From the NCBI RefSeq assembly GCF_016765585.1, contig NZ_JAESWC010000002.1, forward strand, positions 124,001 through 188,000: DNA of 64,000 bases, written 5' to 3'. Position numbers and translations under genes: made by a program. Below the pieces are notes generated by a model. That model had not been told where the DNA came from, ran no database searches, and saw nothing but the letters and a program-made list of their open reading frames with translations. The stretch is from Clostridium rhizosphaerae. GTDB taxonomy: Bacteria; Bacillota; Clostridia; Clostridiales; Clostridiaceae. Below, one piece after another: positions 37,042 through 46,437 of this stretch (positions are counted from its first letter, which is position 1; the number at the start of each line of letters is the position of its first letter).

Positions 37042-39132
37042 TTATATTTGTTTATCATCACTATATTTTTTGTTTTTACACTCTGGATTTGAACATTCAA
37101 GGAAGTTTCCTTTGGATTTTGAATACCTTTTTACCATTAACCCTTCACATAAATCACATTTTTCATTAGTTGGTTCAAACCAGCTGACATAATCGCAATT
37201 TGGATAGCCACTGCATCCAAAAAATTTCTTGCCTTTCTTGCTTTTTTTAATAAGAATATTCTCACCGCACTTTGGGCACTTAACATCTAATTTCTCAACT
37301 ATTGGTTTTGTGTTTTTACATTCAGGATAACCTGGGCAAGCTAGAAAATCTCCAAAACGTCCGTGTTTTATTACCATGTTTCGGCCACATTTATCGCATT
37401 TTTCTTCGCTTATTTTGTCTTCTATTGTAATTTTTGATAATTCTTTTTCAGCTATCTCAATTGATTCTTTAATTGGTTTGAAGAATTCATCTACAACTTT
37501 ATTCCAATTATCTTTACCTTCCTCAACTCTATCTAGTTTTTCTTCAATATCTACAGTGAACTCAACATCAACTATTTCTTTAAAGTAATCACTAACAACA
37601 TTGTTTACAATTATTCCTAACTCTGTTGGAATCAAAGTTTTTTTATCTCTTTCTATATATTTTCTGTCTAATAATGTAGAAATAATGGGGGAATATGTAC
37701 TCGGCCTCCCAATACCGTATTCTTCCAATGTTTTAACCAATGTCGCTTCTGAATATTTTGCAGGCGGTTGTGTAAAGTGCTGTTTTCCTTCTATGGATTT
37801 TTTAGTCAAGGTGTCACCTTCATATAAATCTGGAAGGTAAGTTGATTCTTCTTCTTCGTCTGTTGAATATTCATAAATTTTCATGAAACCATCAAATTTT
37901 ACTGTAGATCCGCTTGCCCTTAATTGATAGTTCCCATTTATGACTTCTACAGTTATTGTATTAAGTATACTAGATGACATTTGACTTGCAATAAATCTTT
38001 TCCAAATTAATGAGTAAAGTTTATATTGTTCATCCTTTAAACTATCTTTTACCTTCTCAGGAGTTAAATCTATATAAGAAGGTCTTATTGCCTCATGAGC
38101 ATCTTGAATATTTTTTTTGCTTTTAAAGATTCTTGGGTTTTCAGGCTTATATTCGCTACCGAAGTTATTTTCAATAAATTCGCCAGCCGATTTTTGAGCT
38201 TCTTCTGAAACTCTAACGGAATCCGTTCTCATATAAGTTATAAGACCCAATGTTCCATGGCTTTTAATATCTATTCCTTCGTAAAGCTGCTGCGCAATAG
38301 ACATAGTTCGTTTTGTTGAAAAATTCAATTTTTTATAGGCGTCTTGTTGTAGAGTACTAGTTGTAAATGGAGGAAGAGGATTTTTGTTTTTTTGTGATTT
38401 TTTAATTTTATCTACGACAAAATTTTGTGAATTTAATTCTTCAATTATTTTATTGCTCTCAGATTCATTATGTATTTCGATTTTTTTATTATCTTTTGAA
38501 AACAATTTTACTATAAAAGTTTTTTTGCTATTTGGTGAAAGTAATTTGGAATCAATAGACCAGTATTCTTTTGGAGAAAATGTATTTATCTCATTTTCTC
38601 TATCACACACCATCTTTAGAGCAACAGATTGAACTCTTCCAGCACTGAGGCCCCACCTTATTTTTCTCCATAAGATTGGGCTTATCTCATAGCCAACAAG
38701 CCTGTCTAAAACTCTCCTTGCTTGTTGTGCATCGACTAAATTTATATTTAAAGTCCTTGGGTTTTTAATTGCGGTTTTTACTGCATTTTTTGTAATCTCA
38801 TTGAACTCTATTCTGCACTTTTCGGAATCACTTATATTTAATATTTTTGATAAGTGCCACGAAATTGCCTCGCCCTCTCTATCAGGGTCTGTCGCCAAAT
38901 AAATTTTATCACTTTTTTTTGCGGCTTTTCTTAGTTTTTCCAGCAGCTCGCCTTTTCCTCTTATTGTTATGTACTTAGGAGTATAATTATTTTCCTTATC
39001 CACTCCTAATTGGCTTTTAGGCAAATCTCTTATATGCCCCATTGATGCTTCTACTATAAAATCTTTTCCAAGATATTTACTTATAGTTTTAGCTTTAGCA
39101 GGTGACTCAACAATTACTAACTTCTGACCCAT
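37042..39132 (-). CDS. topA: DNA topoisomerase I
   Basis: 696 residues. The TOPRIM domain has VESPAKAKTISKYLG and ATDPDREGEAISWHL; the active-site tyrosine is in GLITYMRTDSVR (about 300); three C-terminal four-cysteine zinc modules lie at about 575-690. It relaxes negative supercoils. The ATG is confirmed by homology, but the only nearby ribosome binding site is a weak AGGT held in a hairpin; a strong GAGGGGG lies about 40 bases upstream (see the hairpin feature). It follows dprA and comM. Confidence 0.97.
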   Translation of the reverse strand: MGQKLVIVESPAKAKTISKYLGKDFIVEASMGHIRDLPKSQLGVDKENNYTPKYITIRGKGELLEKLRKAAKKSDKIYLATDPDREGEAISWHLSKILNISDSEKCRIEFNEITKNAVKTAIKNPRTLNINLVDAQQARRVLDRLVGYEISPILWRKIRWGLSAGRVQSVALKMVCDRENEINTFSPKEYWSIDSKLLSPNSKKTFIVKLFSKDNKKIEIHNESESNKIIEELNSQNFVVDKIKKSQKNKNPLPPFTTSTLQQDAYKKLNFSTKRTMSIAQQLYEGIDIKSHGTLGLITYMRTDSVRVSEEAQKSAGEFIENNFGSEYKPENPRIFKSKKNIQDAHEAIRPSYIDLTPEKVKDSLKDEQYKLYSLIWKRFIASQMSSSILNTITVEVINGNYQLRASGSTVKFDGFMKIYEYSTDEEEESTYLPDLYEGDTLTKKSIEGKQHFTQPPAKYSEATLVKTLEEYGIGRPSTYSPIISTLLDRKYIERDKKTLIPTELGIIVNNVVSDYFKEIVDVEFTVDIEEKLDRVEEGKDNWNKVVDEFFKPIKESIEIAEKELSKITIEDKISEEKCDKCGRNMVIKHGRFGDFLACPGYPECKNTKPIVEKLDVKCPKCGENILIKKSKKGKKFFGCSGYPNCDYVSWFEPTNEKCDLCEGLMVKRYSKSKGNFLECSNPECKNKKYSDDKQI

Positions 39133-39136
39133 ATAT

Positions 39137-39179
39137 ATACCTAGCTAATTTAGTTATTAACTAGGCTATTCACCCCCTC
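39137..39179 (-). promoter_or_regulatory. Hairpin between a strong ribosome binding site and the topA start
   Basis: On the minus strand GAGGGGG (39173-39179) is followed by CCTAG (39161-39165) that pairs with CTAGG (39140-39144), extendable by ATA/TAT, and the ATG at 39132 follows. Folding would bring the Shine-Dalgarno sequence close to the start codon. Confidence 0.4.
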
Positions 39180-39255
39180 ATAATATAGTACTATCAAATA
39201 AATTATTTGTAATTTATTTGTTAATATGCAAATTATTAAAGATTTATATATATAA

Positions 39256-40323
39256 TTATATTTCTTTAATGTTTTTTACATAATAATTTCCAGACAAGCA
39301 CATTATTTCATTTTTTAGTTGCAATTCAAATAATACCTCATATAATTGTTTAATGTCAATATTAGCTATTTTAATAATATCATCAATATGTATAGGGCTA
39401 TCATTAATTAACTCATGAATTTTCTTTTCACTAGGATTTAATGTATAACTATTATTGCCAGTATGTATATAGTTCGTTTTTAATAATTCAAAAACATCTT
39501 CTATAGAAGTCAATGGATAGGCTCCATCTCTAATAATCTTGTTGCATCCTTTGCTTTGTTCCGAAAATATAGAACCAGGAACTGCCATAACATCTATACC
39601 TTGTTCTAAAGCTAAATTTGCAGTAATTAGTGAACCACTTTTAATTCCAGCCTCAACGATTATAACCAAATCACTTAATTGGCTTATAATTCTATTTCTA
39701 ATCGGAAAATTATATGCGTATGGTTGTGTTCCAGGAGGAAATTCTGATAAAATTACACCTTTAAATTTCATATCTTCATATAAAATTTTATTTTCTTTTG
39801 GATAAATTATGTCTATACCACAGCCAAGTACAGCACATGTAAAGCCATCATTCTCAATACAAGTAGAATGAGCATAGGTATCTATTCCTTTTGCAAGACC
39901 ACTAATAATATTTATATCATTAATAGCTAATTCTTTTGATATAAGTTTTGTAACATTTGTTCCATAAATAGAATTTTTCCTAGAACCTACAATGGAAACA
40001 TTAGTCCTTGTATTTAACATATCTATATTTCCGTAATAATATAAAACGACAGGAGAGTCATCATATAATCTTAGCTTACTAGGATAATTTTCTTTATTAT
40101 ATGTTGTTATTTTTATGTTACTTTTTATTATTATATCTTTAATAAAATTTATTTTTTTATCATCCCAACTATCAATTAGTATATTTTTTAGTTGTTTATA
40201 AACCAAATCACCTTGAGAAAGGGCATCCCACAAGTTATTAGGATCTTTATAATATTTTATGAGATTATTTTTAGTTTGGTTTGATAACTTAAGTGTTGAA
40301 AACCAAATATCATGTTCAATCAT
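39256..40323 (-). CDS. dprA: DNA-processing protein DprA
   Basis: 355 residues. A SAM-like N-terminal region is followed by the Rossmann domain (VSIVGSRKNSIYGT, ISGLAKGIDTYAH, GCGIDIIYPKEN, VVEAG-like IIVEAGIKSGSL) and a C-terminal winged helix (about 290-350). It loads RecA onto incoming single strands in transformation. It lies 64 bp after comM. AGGAG stands 9 bases before the ATG. Confidence 0.95.
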   Translation of the reverse strand: MIEHDIWFSTLKLSNQTKNNLIKYYKDPNNLWDALSQGDLVYKQLKNILIDSWDDKKINFIKDIIIKSNIKITTYNKENYPSKLRLYDDSPVVLYYYGNIDMLNTRTNVSIVGSRKNSIYGTNVTKLISKELAINDINIISGLAKGIDTYAHSTCIENDGFTCAVLGCGIDIIYPKENKILYEDMKFKGVILSEFPPGTQPYAYNFPIRNRIISQLSDLVIIVEAGIKSGSLITANLALEQGIDVMAVPGSIFSEQSKGCNKIIRDGAYPLTSIEDVFELLKTNYIHTGNNSYTLNPSEKKIHELINDSPIHIDDIIKIANIDIKQLYEVLFELQLKNEIMCLSGNYYVKNIKEI

Positions 40324-40387
40324 TGCAATATACTCCTAATTATAACATTAAAATAATTACCAATAATATACTGATTAAATATTTTTA

Positions 40388-41911
40388 TCAAACTATATTT
40401 TCATTAATGAATTTTCTATATTGTATAGCCTCTATCACATCACTATACTGTATATCTTCTCTGCCATCTAAGTCCGCAATAGTCCTTGATAATTTAAGTA
40501 AGCGATTATATGCTCTATTACTTAAATTATATTTTGTATATACAACTTTTAATAGTTTATTGCTTTGACTATCAAGCTTACAGTATTTATCAATTTGATT
40601 CCCAGTCATCTGCGAATTGCAGCATAATTTATCATTTTTATATCGTGACTTTTGAATTTCTCTGGCTTTGACAATTCTTTCTTTTATAGACACAGAAGGT
40701 TCACTTTTAGTTTTTTTATTAAATTCCTCATATTTTAAAGATGTTACAAATGAAAAAATATCTATTCTATCAAGGAGAGGCCCCGATAATTTACTTAGAT
40801 ACAATTTCTTCTCATGATCAGTACATGTACATACTTTGGTATTACTTGCATAAAAACCGCAGGGACATGGATTAGTCGCTCCGACTAACATGAAATTAGC
40901 AGGATAGCTTATATTACCGTTAGCACGTGATATTTTTACAATCTTATCTTCTAAGGGTTGCCTCAATACTTCCAGAACGCTTTTTTTAAATTCAAGCATT
41001 TCATCCAGAAATAATACACCGTTGTGTGACAATGATATTTCTCCTGGGGCGAGATTGCGTCCACCACCTATTAACGATATATTAGAGCTGGTATGGTGAG
41101 GATTTCTAAATGGTCTATATTTAGCAAGCCCTTCCTCTTTTAAATTTCCAGAAACACTATAAATTTTAGTAACTTCTAAAGCTTCTTCGTAATCAAGCTC
41201 TGGTAATATACTTGGTATTCTTGATGCAAGCATGCTTTTACCCGAGCCAGGAGGCCCCCAAAGAAGTATATTGTGACCTCCGGCAGCTGCTACCTCTATA
41301 GCTCTTTTACTGCTCTCCTGACCAATAACATCCTCAAAGTCAAATTTGGAATTGTTATTTTCCTGTTCATTACTATAATTAATAGTTATGGGAAGCATAT
41401 CTTCATTCTCTAAAAAACTTATAACTTGTTTTAAATTGTCAAAAGGATATATACAAGAATTTTTTACTATTGAGCATTCAACTCTATTATTGGTTGGTAT
41501 TATAAAATTTTTAATATCATTCTTTAGGCCTTCTATAATGATAGGAAGTGCTCCCCTTATTTTTCGTATTTCACCTGATAATGAAAGTTCACCTATAAAT
41601 AAATATTTATCTATATCTTCAGAGTAGATTTGCTTAGAAGCTGCTAAAATGCCTATAGCAATTGGTAAATCAAACAGAGATCCGTCTTTCTTTATATCTG
41701 CAGGTGCCAAATTAATAGTTATTCTATTTATAGGAAATTCAAAACCAGAATTTATAATAGCAGCTCTTACTCTTTCTTTTGATTCTTTTACTGAAGTATC
41801 TGCAAGGCCAACAATATTAAAAGTTGGCAAACCCATAGAAATATCAATTTCAACAGTGATACTTATACCTTCAATTCCGCTAAAGGTTGCAGTATTTATT
41901 TTAACAGACAT
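40388..41911 (-). CDS. comM: ComM/YifB family Mg-chelatase-like AAA+ ATPase
   Basis: 507 residues. An N-terminal Lon-like domain (GLPTFNIVGLADTSVKESKERV) precedes an AAA+ core with GPPGSGKSML, FLDEMLEF and a Cys-rich insertion (NPCPCGFYASNTKVCTCT) that likely binds zinc, and a C-terminal lid. ComM is a branch-migration helicase in natural transformation. The ATG at 41911 follows AGAGGTG; the earlier in-frame ATG at 41929 lies upstream of that site. Its neighbour dprA has the same theme. Confidence 0.92.
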   Translation of the reverse strand: MSVKINTATFSGIEGISITVEIDISMGLPTFNIVGLADTSVKESKERVRAAIINSGFEFPINRITINLAPADIKKDGSLFDLPIAIGILAASKQIYSEDIDKYLFIGELSLSGEIRKIRGALPIIIEGLKNDIKNFIIPTNNRVECSIVKNSCIYPFDNLKQVISFLENEDMLPITINYSNEQENNNSKFDFEDVIGQESSKRAIEVAAAGGHNILLWGPPGSGKSMLASRIPSILPELDYEEALEVTKIYSVSGNLKEEGLAKYRPFRNPHHTSSNISLIGGGRNLAPGEISLSHNGVLFLDEMLEFKKSVLEVLRQPLEDKIVKISRANGNISYPANFMLVGATNPCPCGFYASNTKVCTCTDHEKKLYLSKLSGPLLDRIDIFSFVTSLKYEEFNKKTKSEPSVSIKERIVKAREIQKSRYKNDKLCCNSQMTGNQIDKYCKLDSQSNKLLKVVYTKYNLSNRAYNRLLKLSRTIADLDGREDIQYSDVIEAIQYRKFINENIV

Positions 41912-42057
41912 ATTATCACCTCTAGCCATAAATTATTGACAAATAAATATATTTATATAACTAAAAATAAATATAAATATAAATAAAATTGTTTAGTATT
42001 AAAATACCTGTCAATATTAATAAATAGTAAATTAAAATCTTGTAAGGAGACTAGTTT
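41912..42057. other. Divergent intergenic region between comM and yraN-like gene
   Basis: A very AT-rich 146-bp region. The minus strand has a TTGACA at 42008-42013 but no good -10 at the right distance. On the plus strand AAGGAG precedes the yraN-like ATG by 9 bases. No firm promoter can be assigned to either gene. Confidence 0.4.
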
Positions 42058-42426
42058 ATGAACAATCAAAATAAACCTGTTGGTTCATATGGAGAGGAAA
42101 TAGCTGAAAATTATATTAAAAATCTAGGGTATGAAATAATGAGCAGAAACTTTCGGTGTAATATAGGTGAAATTGACATAATAGCAAGAGATGGCAATTA
42201 TATAACCTTTATTGAGGTTAAAACAAGATATGATAAGCAGTACGGATACCCGAGAGAGGCTGTAACTAAAGGAAAGCAATACAAGATATGTAAGGTTGCA
42301 CAATTTTATATACTAAAAAATAGAATTGAAAAGTTAACTTTTCGATTTGATGTTATTGAAGTAATATTGAATAAGTACTGTAATGAATATACTGTTACTT
42401 TGATAAAAAATGCTTTTCAAACATAA
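42058..42426 (+). CDS. YraN family (UPF0102) endonuclease-fold protein
   Basis: 122 residues, full length. It has the YraN signature: GSYGEEIAENYIKNLGYEI, NFRCNIGEIDIIARDG and ITFIEVKTRYDKQYGYP, which includes the D-(E/Q)xK residues of the restriction-endonuclease fold. The function is not established; roles in DNA uptake or recombination are proposed because of links with dprA and comM, seen here too. It is on the opposite strand to its neighbours and ends at a bidirectional terminator. Confidence 0.9.
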   Translation: MNNQNKPVGSYGEEIAENYIKNLGYEIMSRNFRCNIGEIDIIARDGNYITFIEVKTRYDKQYGYPREAVTKGKQYKICKVAQFYILKNRIEKLTFRFDVIEVILNKYCNEYTVTLIKNAFQT

Positions 42427-42465
42427 AACCAAGTGCGAAATACTAACCACACTTGGTTTTATTTA
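42420..42465. terminator. Bidirectional terminator between yraN-like gene and rnhB
   Basis: Eleven-base repeat AAAACCAAGTG (42425-42435) with CACTTGGTTTT (42450-42460), 14-base loop, with A/T tracts on each side. It separates convergent genes. Confidence 0.82.
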
Positions 42466-43296
42466 AATTATATTCCTTAAAAAGTACATTCTATGTATCT
42501 TACAAGGTCCATACTTTTTTATAGCATCTATATGTTCTTTTGTACCATAACCTGAATTTTCTTCAAAAGAATATTCAGGATATATTTTTGAATAATCTTT
42601 CATTATATTGTCTCTGTAAACCTTTGCTATAATAGAAGCACAAGCAATACTTGCACTTTTTTCATCACCTTTTATGACATAATTATTTTTAATTTTAAAA
42701 TTCTTTATTGGATATCCATCTGATAAAACTAAATTAGGCAGCGTATTAAGTTTTGAGACAGCTATTTTAAAAACCTCATTATTACACCAAGCTATTCCTT
42801 TTGAATCAATTTCATTACTATCTATTACAGAAAAAGAATAACTTATAGCTTTTTTCATAATCTTTGAGGACAGTTCTTCTCTAGCTTTGCTTGATAGTTT
42901 TTTAGAATCTTTTATACCTAATATTAGCTCAGAATCTTTTGTAGTGTTTAAGTTAAGTACAACTGCGGCTGCTACTATAGGGCCTGCTAAAGGTCCGCGT
43001 CCGACCTCATCAACGCCAGCTATGTATCCTAAAGATAAATAATTTTTATCAAAGTTATACATATTTTTTACTCTAGAAACTTCTGTATCAAAAGATTGTA
43101 TTTGTTTCGATAGTCTTATAGATAATTCTTGAACATTTTTTCTATCATCTTCATTAAGCAATTTAATTATTTGTAATATTGATTCTTTAGTGATATTAAA
43201 ATTTGTATAATCATCTTTAAAACTATCTGCAAGTTTCTTTATCATATTATAATTCATTTTCGTAAAATCAATGTTTGAATCATTCATACTGTTCAC
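42463..43296 (-). CDS. rnhB: Ribonuclease HII
   Basis: 277 residues. The type-2 RNase H core starts at YIAGVDEVGRGPLAGP (about 94), with ILGIKDSKKLS, DGYPIKN and the ASIACASIIAKVYRD helix. About 85 extra N-terminal residues precede the core, as in B. subtilis RnhB. It cuts RNA in RNA-DNA hybrids and single ribonucleotides. The start is GTG, 10 bases after GAGG. It lies 17 bp after rbgA. Confidence 0.95.
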   Translation of the reverse strand: MNSMNDSNIDFTKMNYNMIKKLADSFKDDYTNFNITKESILQIIKLLNEDDRKNVQELSIRLSKQIQSFDTEVSRVKNMYNFDKNYLSLGYIAGVDEVGRGPLAGPIVAAAVVLNLNTTKDSELILGIKDSKKLSSKAREELSSKIMKKAISYSFSVIDSNEIDSKGIAWCNNEVFKIAVSKLNTLPNLVLSDGYPIKNFKIKNNYVIKGDEKSASIACASIIAKVYRDNIMKDYSKIYPEYSFEENSGYGTKEHIDAIKKYGPCKIHRMYFLRNII

Positions 43297-43313
43297 AAAT
43301 AATATTCCTCAAG

Positions 43314-44156
43314 TTAAGGCCTTTCTAATGAAATCTTCCCTAACTTTCCTCCTCTAAATTCATCTAAAATCATTACTGAAACGCGATTATAATCGATTAT
43401 GCCGCCTGATAGTATCGTTCCTCTTTTCTTTGCTATATTATCCATGGTCTCTAATGGACTATCGCCTATATGTTCCAGTTTATATCTTTCTTGTAGTCTG
43501 TTTTTATAATCTATAGAAAGCTTCTCTATAAGTTTAAGAGCAAGTTCCTCAATATCCATTACCTCGTCCTTGATAGCACCGGTAAAAGCTAAATTAAGAG
43601 CAACATCTTCATCCTCGAATTTAGGCCATAATATACCCGGAGTATCCATAAGCTCTATACCTATCTTTGTTTTTATCCACTGCCTGCTTTTAGTAACACC
43701 AGGTCTATCACCAGTTTTAGCTATATTATTTTTAGCAAGCTTATTTATAAATGATGATTTACCTACATTAGGGATTCCTACAACCATAACACGTGTTGTA
43801 ATATTTGACAGCCCTTTAGCTTTTAATCTATCGTGCTTTTCTTTCAAAATTTTATCTAAAGTAGGCTTGATTAAATTTAGACCACCTCCACTTACACTAT
43901 TCACTGTTATGGCTGCAACATTATTTTTTGAAAGAGACTTAATCCACTGATTGGTTACGCTCTCTTCGCTTAAATCGCTTTTATTTAACAAAATAACCCT
44001 AGGTTTATCTCCACAAATATCATCAATTTCTGGATTTCTGCTGGATTTAACTATTCGTGCATCTCTTATTTCAATAACGGCATCTACAAGTTTAATATTT
44101 TCCTTTAGTTCTCTTCTTGTTTTCGCCATATGTCCTGGAAACCAGTTTATTGCCAT
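43314..44156 (-). CDS. rbgA: Ribosome biogenesis GTPase RbgA (YlqF)
   Basis: 280 residues with circularly permuted GTPase motifs: G4 NKSD (about 58-61) precedes G1 GIPNVGKSSFINKL (about 127) and G3 DTPGILWP. N-terminal INWFPGHMAKTRREL is diagnostic. RbgA acts in late 50S assembly. One base separates it from the lepB stop, and AAGGAT within lepB serves as its ribosome binding site. It sits next to rnhB as in Bacillus. Confidence 0.96.
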   Translation of the reverse strand: MAINWFPGHMAKTRRELKENIKLVDAVIEIRDARIVKSSRNPEIDDICGDKPRVILLNKSDLSEESVTNQWIKSLSKNNVAAITVNSVSGGGLNLIKPTLDKILKEKHDRLKAKGLSNITTRVMVVGIPNVGKSSFINKLAKNNIAKTGDRPGVTKSRQWIKTKIGIELMDTPGILWPKFEDEDVALNLAFTGAIKDEVMDIEELALKLIEKLSIDYKNRLQERYKLEHIGDSPLETMDNIAKKRGTILSGGIIDYNRVSVMILDEFRGGKLGKISLERP

Positions 44157-44157
44157 A

Positions 44158-44673
44158 TTATCTAATCCTTCCTATCTTGTTGAATGGGTATAATCTTAAA
44201 ACAGCCCTACCAACTATAAGCTTTTTATTAACAAATCCTACATCCGGAAATCTGCTGTCTCTACTATTATTTCTATTATCCCCTAAAACAAAAACAGTAT
44301 TTTCAGGTACAGTAACTTCATTAAAAAATCCATTTATAAATTTTTCATTTAGATAGGGTTCATCCTTTTCAATACCGTTTACAAAAAGTCTATTATCTTC
44401 AATTTTTACTTTATCACCAGCTACAGCTACAACTCTTTTTATGAATTTCTCTCTTGTATCTGCTGGATACTTTAATACAATAATATCATTAACCTTAGGA
44501 TATCTAAAATAGTAGGAAACCTTTTCAACTATTAACCTATCCTTATTATTTAATGTTGGAAACATGGATAGGCCATCAACGCTAACTGTTTCAAAAACAA
44601 AAGTTATTATAAGAACTGCTGCAACTATAGCAATTATTACAGATTTAGCTAACTCAATTAAGTTTTTTAGCAT
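44158..44673 (-). CDS. lepB: Signal peptidase I
   Basis: 171 residues, one N-terminal membrane helix (about 10-30). The catalytic Ser is in VDGLSMFPTL and the general-base Lys in FIKRVVAVAGD; GDNRNNSRDSR is also present. It removes signal peptides on the outer face of the membrane. It lies after the rplS terminator. AAGGG precedes the ATG by 11 bases. Confidence 0.95.
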   Translation of the reverse strand: MLKNLIELAKSVIIAIVAAVLIITFVFETVSVDGLSMFPTLNNKDRLIVEKVSYYFRYPKVNDIIVLKYPADTREKFIKRVVAVAGDKVKIEDNRLFVNGIEKDEPYLNEKFINGFFNEVTVPENTVFVLGDNRNNSRDSRFPDVGFVNKKLIVGRAVLRLYPFNKIGRIR

Positions 44674-44689
44674 TTTAACACTTCCCTTT

Positions 44690-44718
44690 ATATATAAAAA
44701 AGGGTCTAAATAGACCCC
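44690..44718 (-). terminator. Terminator of rplS
   Basis: GGGTCT (44702-44707) with AGACCC (44712-44717), 4-base loop, followed on the minus strand by TTTTTTATAT. Confidence 0.85.
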
Positions 44719-44721
44719 TCT

Positions 44722-45066
44722 TTATATTAACTCTTTAACTTTTGCTGCTTTACCAACTCTATCTCTTAAATAGAATAGTTTAGCTCTTCTAACCTTACCT
44801 CTTCTAACAACATCAATTTTACTAATAATAGGAGCGTTTACAGGGAAAGTTCTTTCAACACCTACTCCATAAGAAATTCTTCTTACTGTAAATGTCTCTC
44901 TGATTCCACCATTCTGTCTCTTTAGAACGATACCTTCGAATATCTGTATTCTTTCTCTATTACCTTCTTTTACTTTAACGTGAACTTTAACAGTATCACC
45001 AACATTAAATTTAGGTAAGTCAGTTCTGATTTGTTCAGCTTCTATAGCTCTTATAATTTCTAACAT
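44722..45066 (-). CDS. rplS: 50S ribosomal protein L19
   Basis: 114 residues. [26 protein letters not shown] and [21 protein letters not shown], read in parts, identify L19, located at the subunit interface. ATG at 45066 is 8 bases after GGAGG; the ATG at 45072 lies too close to that site. It has its own promoter, leader and terminator. Confidence 0.97.
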   Translation of the reverse strand: MLEIIRAIEAEQIRTDLPKFNVGDTVKVHVKVKEGNRERIQIFEGIVLKRQNGGIRETFTVRRISYGVGVERTFPVNAPIISKIDVVRRGKVRRAKLFYLRDRVGKAAKVKELI

Positions 45067-45091
45067 GTGCATTCCCTCCTAATATTTTTTT

Positions 45092-45130
45092 GACGTTCTT
45101 GATCGCTTTTGTATCAGAGGAACGCCCGTA
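45092..45130 (-). promoter_or_regulatory. L19-type leader of rplS
   Basis: The leader can fold as GCGTTC pairing with GAACGT and an inner TGAT/ATCA pairing (between 45092 and 45125). Position and the GGCGTTCCTCTGAT...ATCAAGAACGTC layout fit the L19 leader known from Firmicutes. Confidence 0.65.
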
Positions 45131-45144
45131 CTAGCACAAAATGT

Positions 45145-45173
45145 ATTTTAACATATATCATATATTAATGCAA
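45145..45173 (-). promoter_or_regulatory. Promoter of rplS
   Basis: TTGCAT (45168-45173), 17 bp, TAAAAT (45145-45150) on the minus strand, directly after the trmD stop codon. Confidence 0.65.
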
Positions 45174-45181
45174 TATATTAA

Positions 45182-45886
45182 TTATTTAAGCAATTTTTTG
45201 TCTTCTTTAGTTAGTTCAAACTTTTTAAATAAATCCGGTCTTTTTTCTTTTGTAATACGAAGAGATTGCACTCTTCTCCATTTTCTAATATTCTCATGAT
45301 GGCCAGACAAGAGTATTTCAGGGACTTGAATATTTTCAAAATACTCAGGTCTAGTATATTGAGGGTATTCCAAAAGCCCTGAAAAGAAAGATTCATCCAT
45401 AAAACTTTCTGAACTGGACAAAACACCAGGAACCAATCTGCAAATACTATCTATAATTGGTATACAGGCCATTTCACCGCCTGTTAATACAAAATCTCCT
45501 AATGAAATTTCATCATCTATATAAGAATACACTCTCTCATCTATTCCTTCATAATGACCACACAAAAATATAAGCTCACTTTCTGCTGAAAGTTCTTTTG
45601 CCATATCCTGATTAAAAGATTTTCCCTTAGGTCCTAAAAAGATAACTTTACCTTTATTAATATTTCTAACAGCCCGTATTGAATCAACTATTGGCTGAGC
45701 AGTCATTATCATACCAACACCGCCACCATATGGATAATCATCAACCTTTTTATGTTTGTCTTTAGAAAAATCTCTTATATTTATAGCATTGATATCTATT
45801 AAGTTTTTTTCTTTTGATCTTCCTATAATACTATAATTAAAAATATCAAACATTTCAGGAAACAGTGTTAAAATATGAATTTTCAT
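45182..45886 (-). CDS. trmD: tRNA (guanine-37-N1)-methyltransferase
   Basis: 234 residues. The SPOUT trefoil knot is seen in [18 protein letters not shown]-like [24 protein letters not shown] and [13 protein letters not shown]. It methylates G37 next to the anticodon. The ATG at 45886 overlaps the rimM stop as ATGA; an ATG two codons earlier lies within the site AGAGG. The pair rimM-trmD is conserved. Confidence 0.97.
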   Translation of the reverse strand: MKIHILTLFPEMFDIFNYSIIGRSKEKNLIDINAINIRDFSKDKHKKVDDYPYGGGVGMIMTAQPIVDSIRAVRNINKGKVIFLGPKGKSFNQDMAKELSAESELIFLCGHYEGIDERVYSYIDDEISLGDFVLTGGEMACIPIIDSICRLVPGVLSSSESFMDESFFSGLLEYPQYTRPEYFENIQVPEILLSGHHENIRKWRRVQSLRITKEKRPDLFKKFELTKEDKKLLK

Positions 45887-46371
45887 TGCCATACCTCTAG
45901 TGGTTTAATAATTATTATACCTTTTGTAACGTCTATGTTAGAAACAATAGTTTTAAGTGCAGGAACTAGAACTTCAGTATTTCCTTTTACCCAGTACACA
46001 TCATTACTTGGTGTTTGTATTACGTCGTAGACAGTACCTAGTTCTCTGCCATTTTCATCTAAAACTTTACAGCCTATTATATCGGCTATAAAGTGCTCAC
46101 CTTCAGATAGGGGTACAGCTTCCTCTCTAGGTATCTCTATGTACTTATCTTTATATTTTTGTGCTTTTTCTATACTGTCTATACCTTCAACTTTAAGTAT
46201 AACCTTATCACTTTGTAATTTACACCATATAACTGTATTCTCAACATTATCTATGTATATTTTTTTTAACTTTCTAAATCTTCTAATGTCGTCTGTTAGA
46301 GGATATACTTTTAATTCTCCTTGTAGCCCGTGGGTATTAATAATTTGACCTACAGTCAAAAATTCCTTCAT
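45883..46371 (-). CDS. rimM: Ribosome maturation factor RimM
   Basis: 162 residues. The N-terminal barrel begins [19 protein letters not shown] and the C-terminal PRC barrel carries [21 protein letters not shown]. It binds S19 and helps 30S assembly. GAGGTG precedes the ATG by 8 bases. It is separated from khpA by a strong hairpin, so expression may differ from rpsP. Confidence 0.96.
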   Translation of the reverse strand: MKEFLTVGQIINTHGLQGELKVYPLTDDIRRFRKLKKIYIDNVENTVIWCKLQSDKVILKVEGIDSIEKAQKYKDKYIEIPREEAVPLSEGEHFIADIIGCKVLDENGRELGTVYDVIQTPSNDVYWVKGNTEVLVPALKTIVSNIDVTKGIIIIKPLEVWQ

Positions 46372-46404
46372 TACCCTTTCACCTCTTAGTTAATTTACTT
46401 TAAA

Positions 46405-46437
46405 ATGAAATAAGGGTTTAGGATACACCTAAACCCT
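46405..46437 (-). terminator. Terminator or attenuator between khpA and rimM
   Basis: Perfect AGGGTTTAGG (46413-46422) with CCTAAACCCT (46428-46437), loop of 5, then TATTTCATTTT on the minus strand. The stem overlaps the khpA stop. It lies inside the rpsP-khpA-rimM-trmD gene order. Confidence 0.75.

Noticed and set aside
42008-42013. TTGACA as the comM -35 element
   Set aside because: No acceptable -10 element 16-18 bp downstream on the minus strand.
45211-45426. A 71-codon minus-strand frame inside trmD
   Set aside because: It lies fully within trmD in another frame, has no ribosome binding site and no family resemblance.
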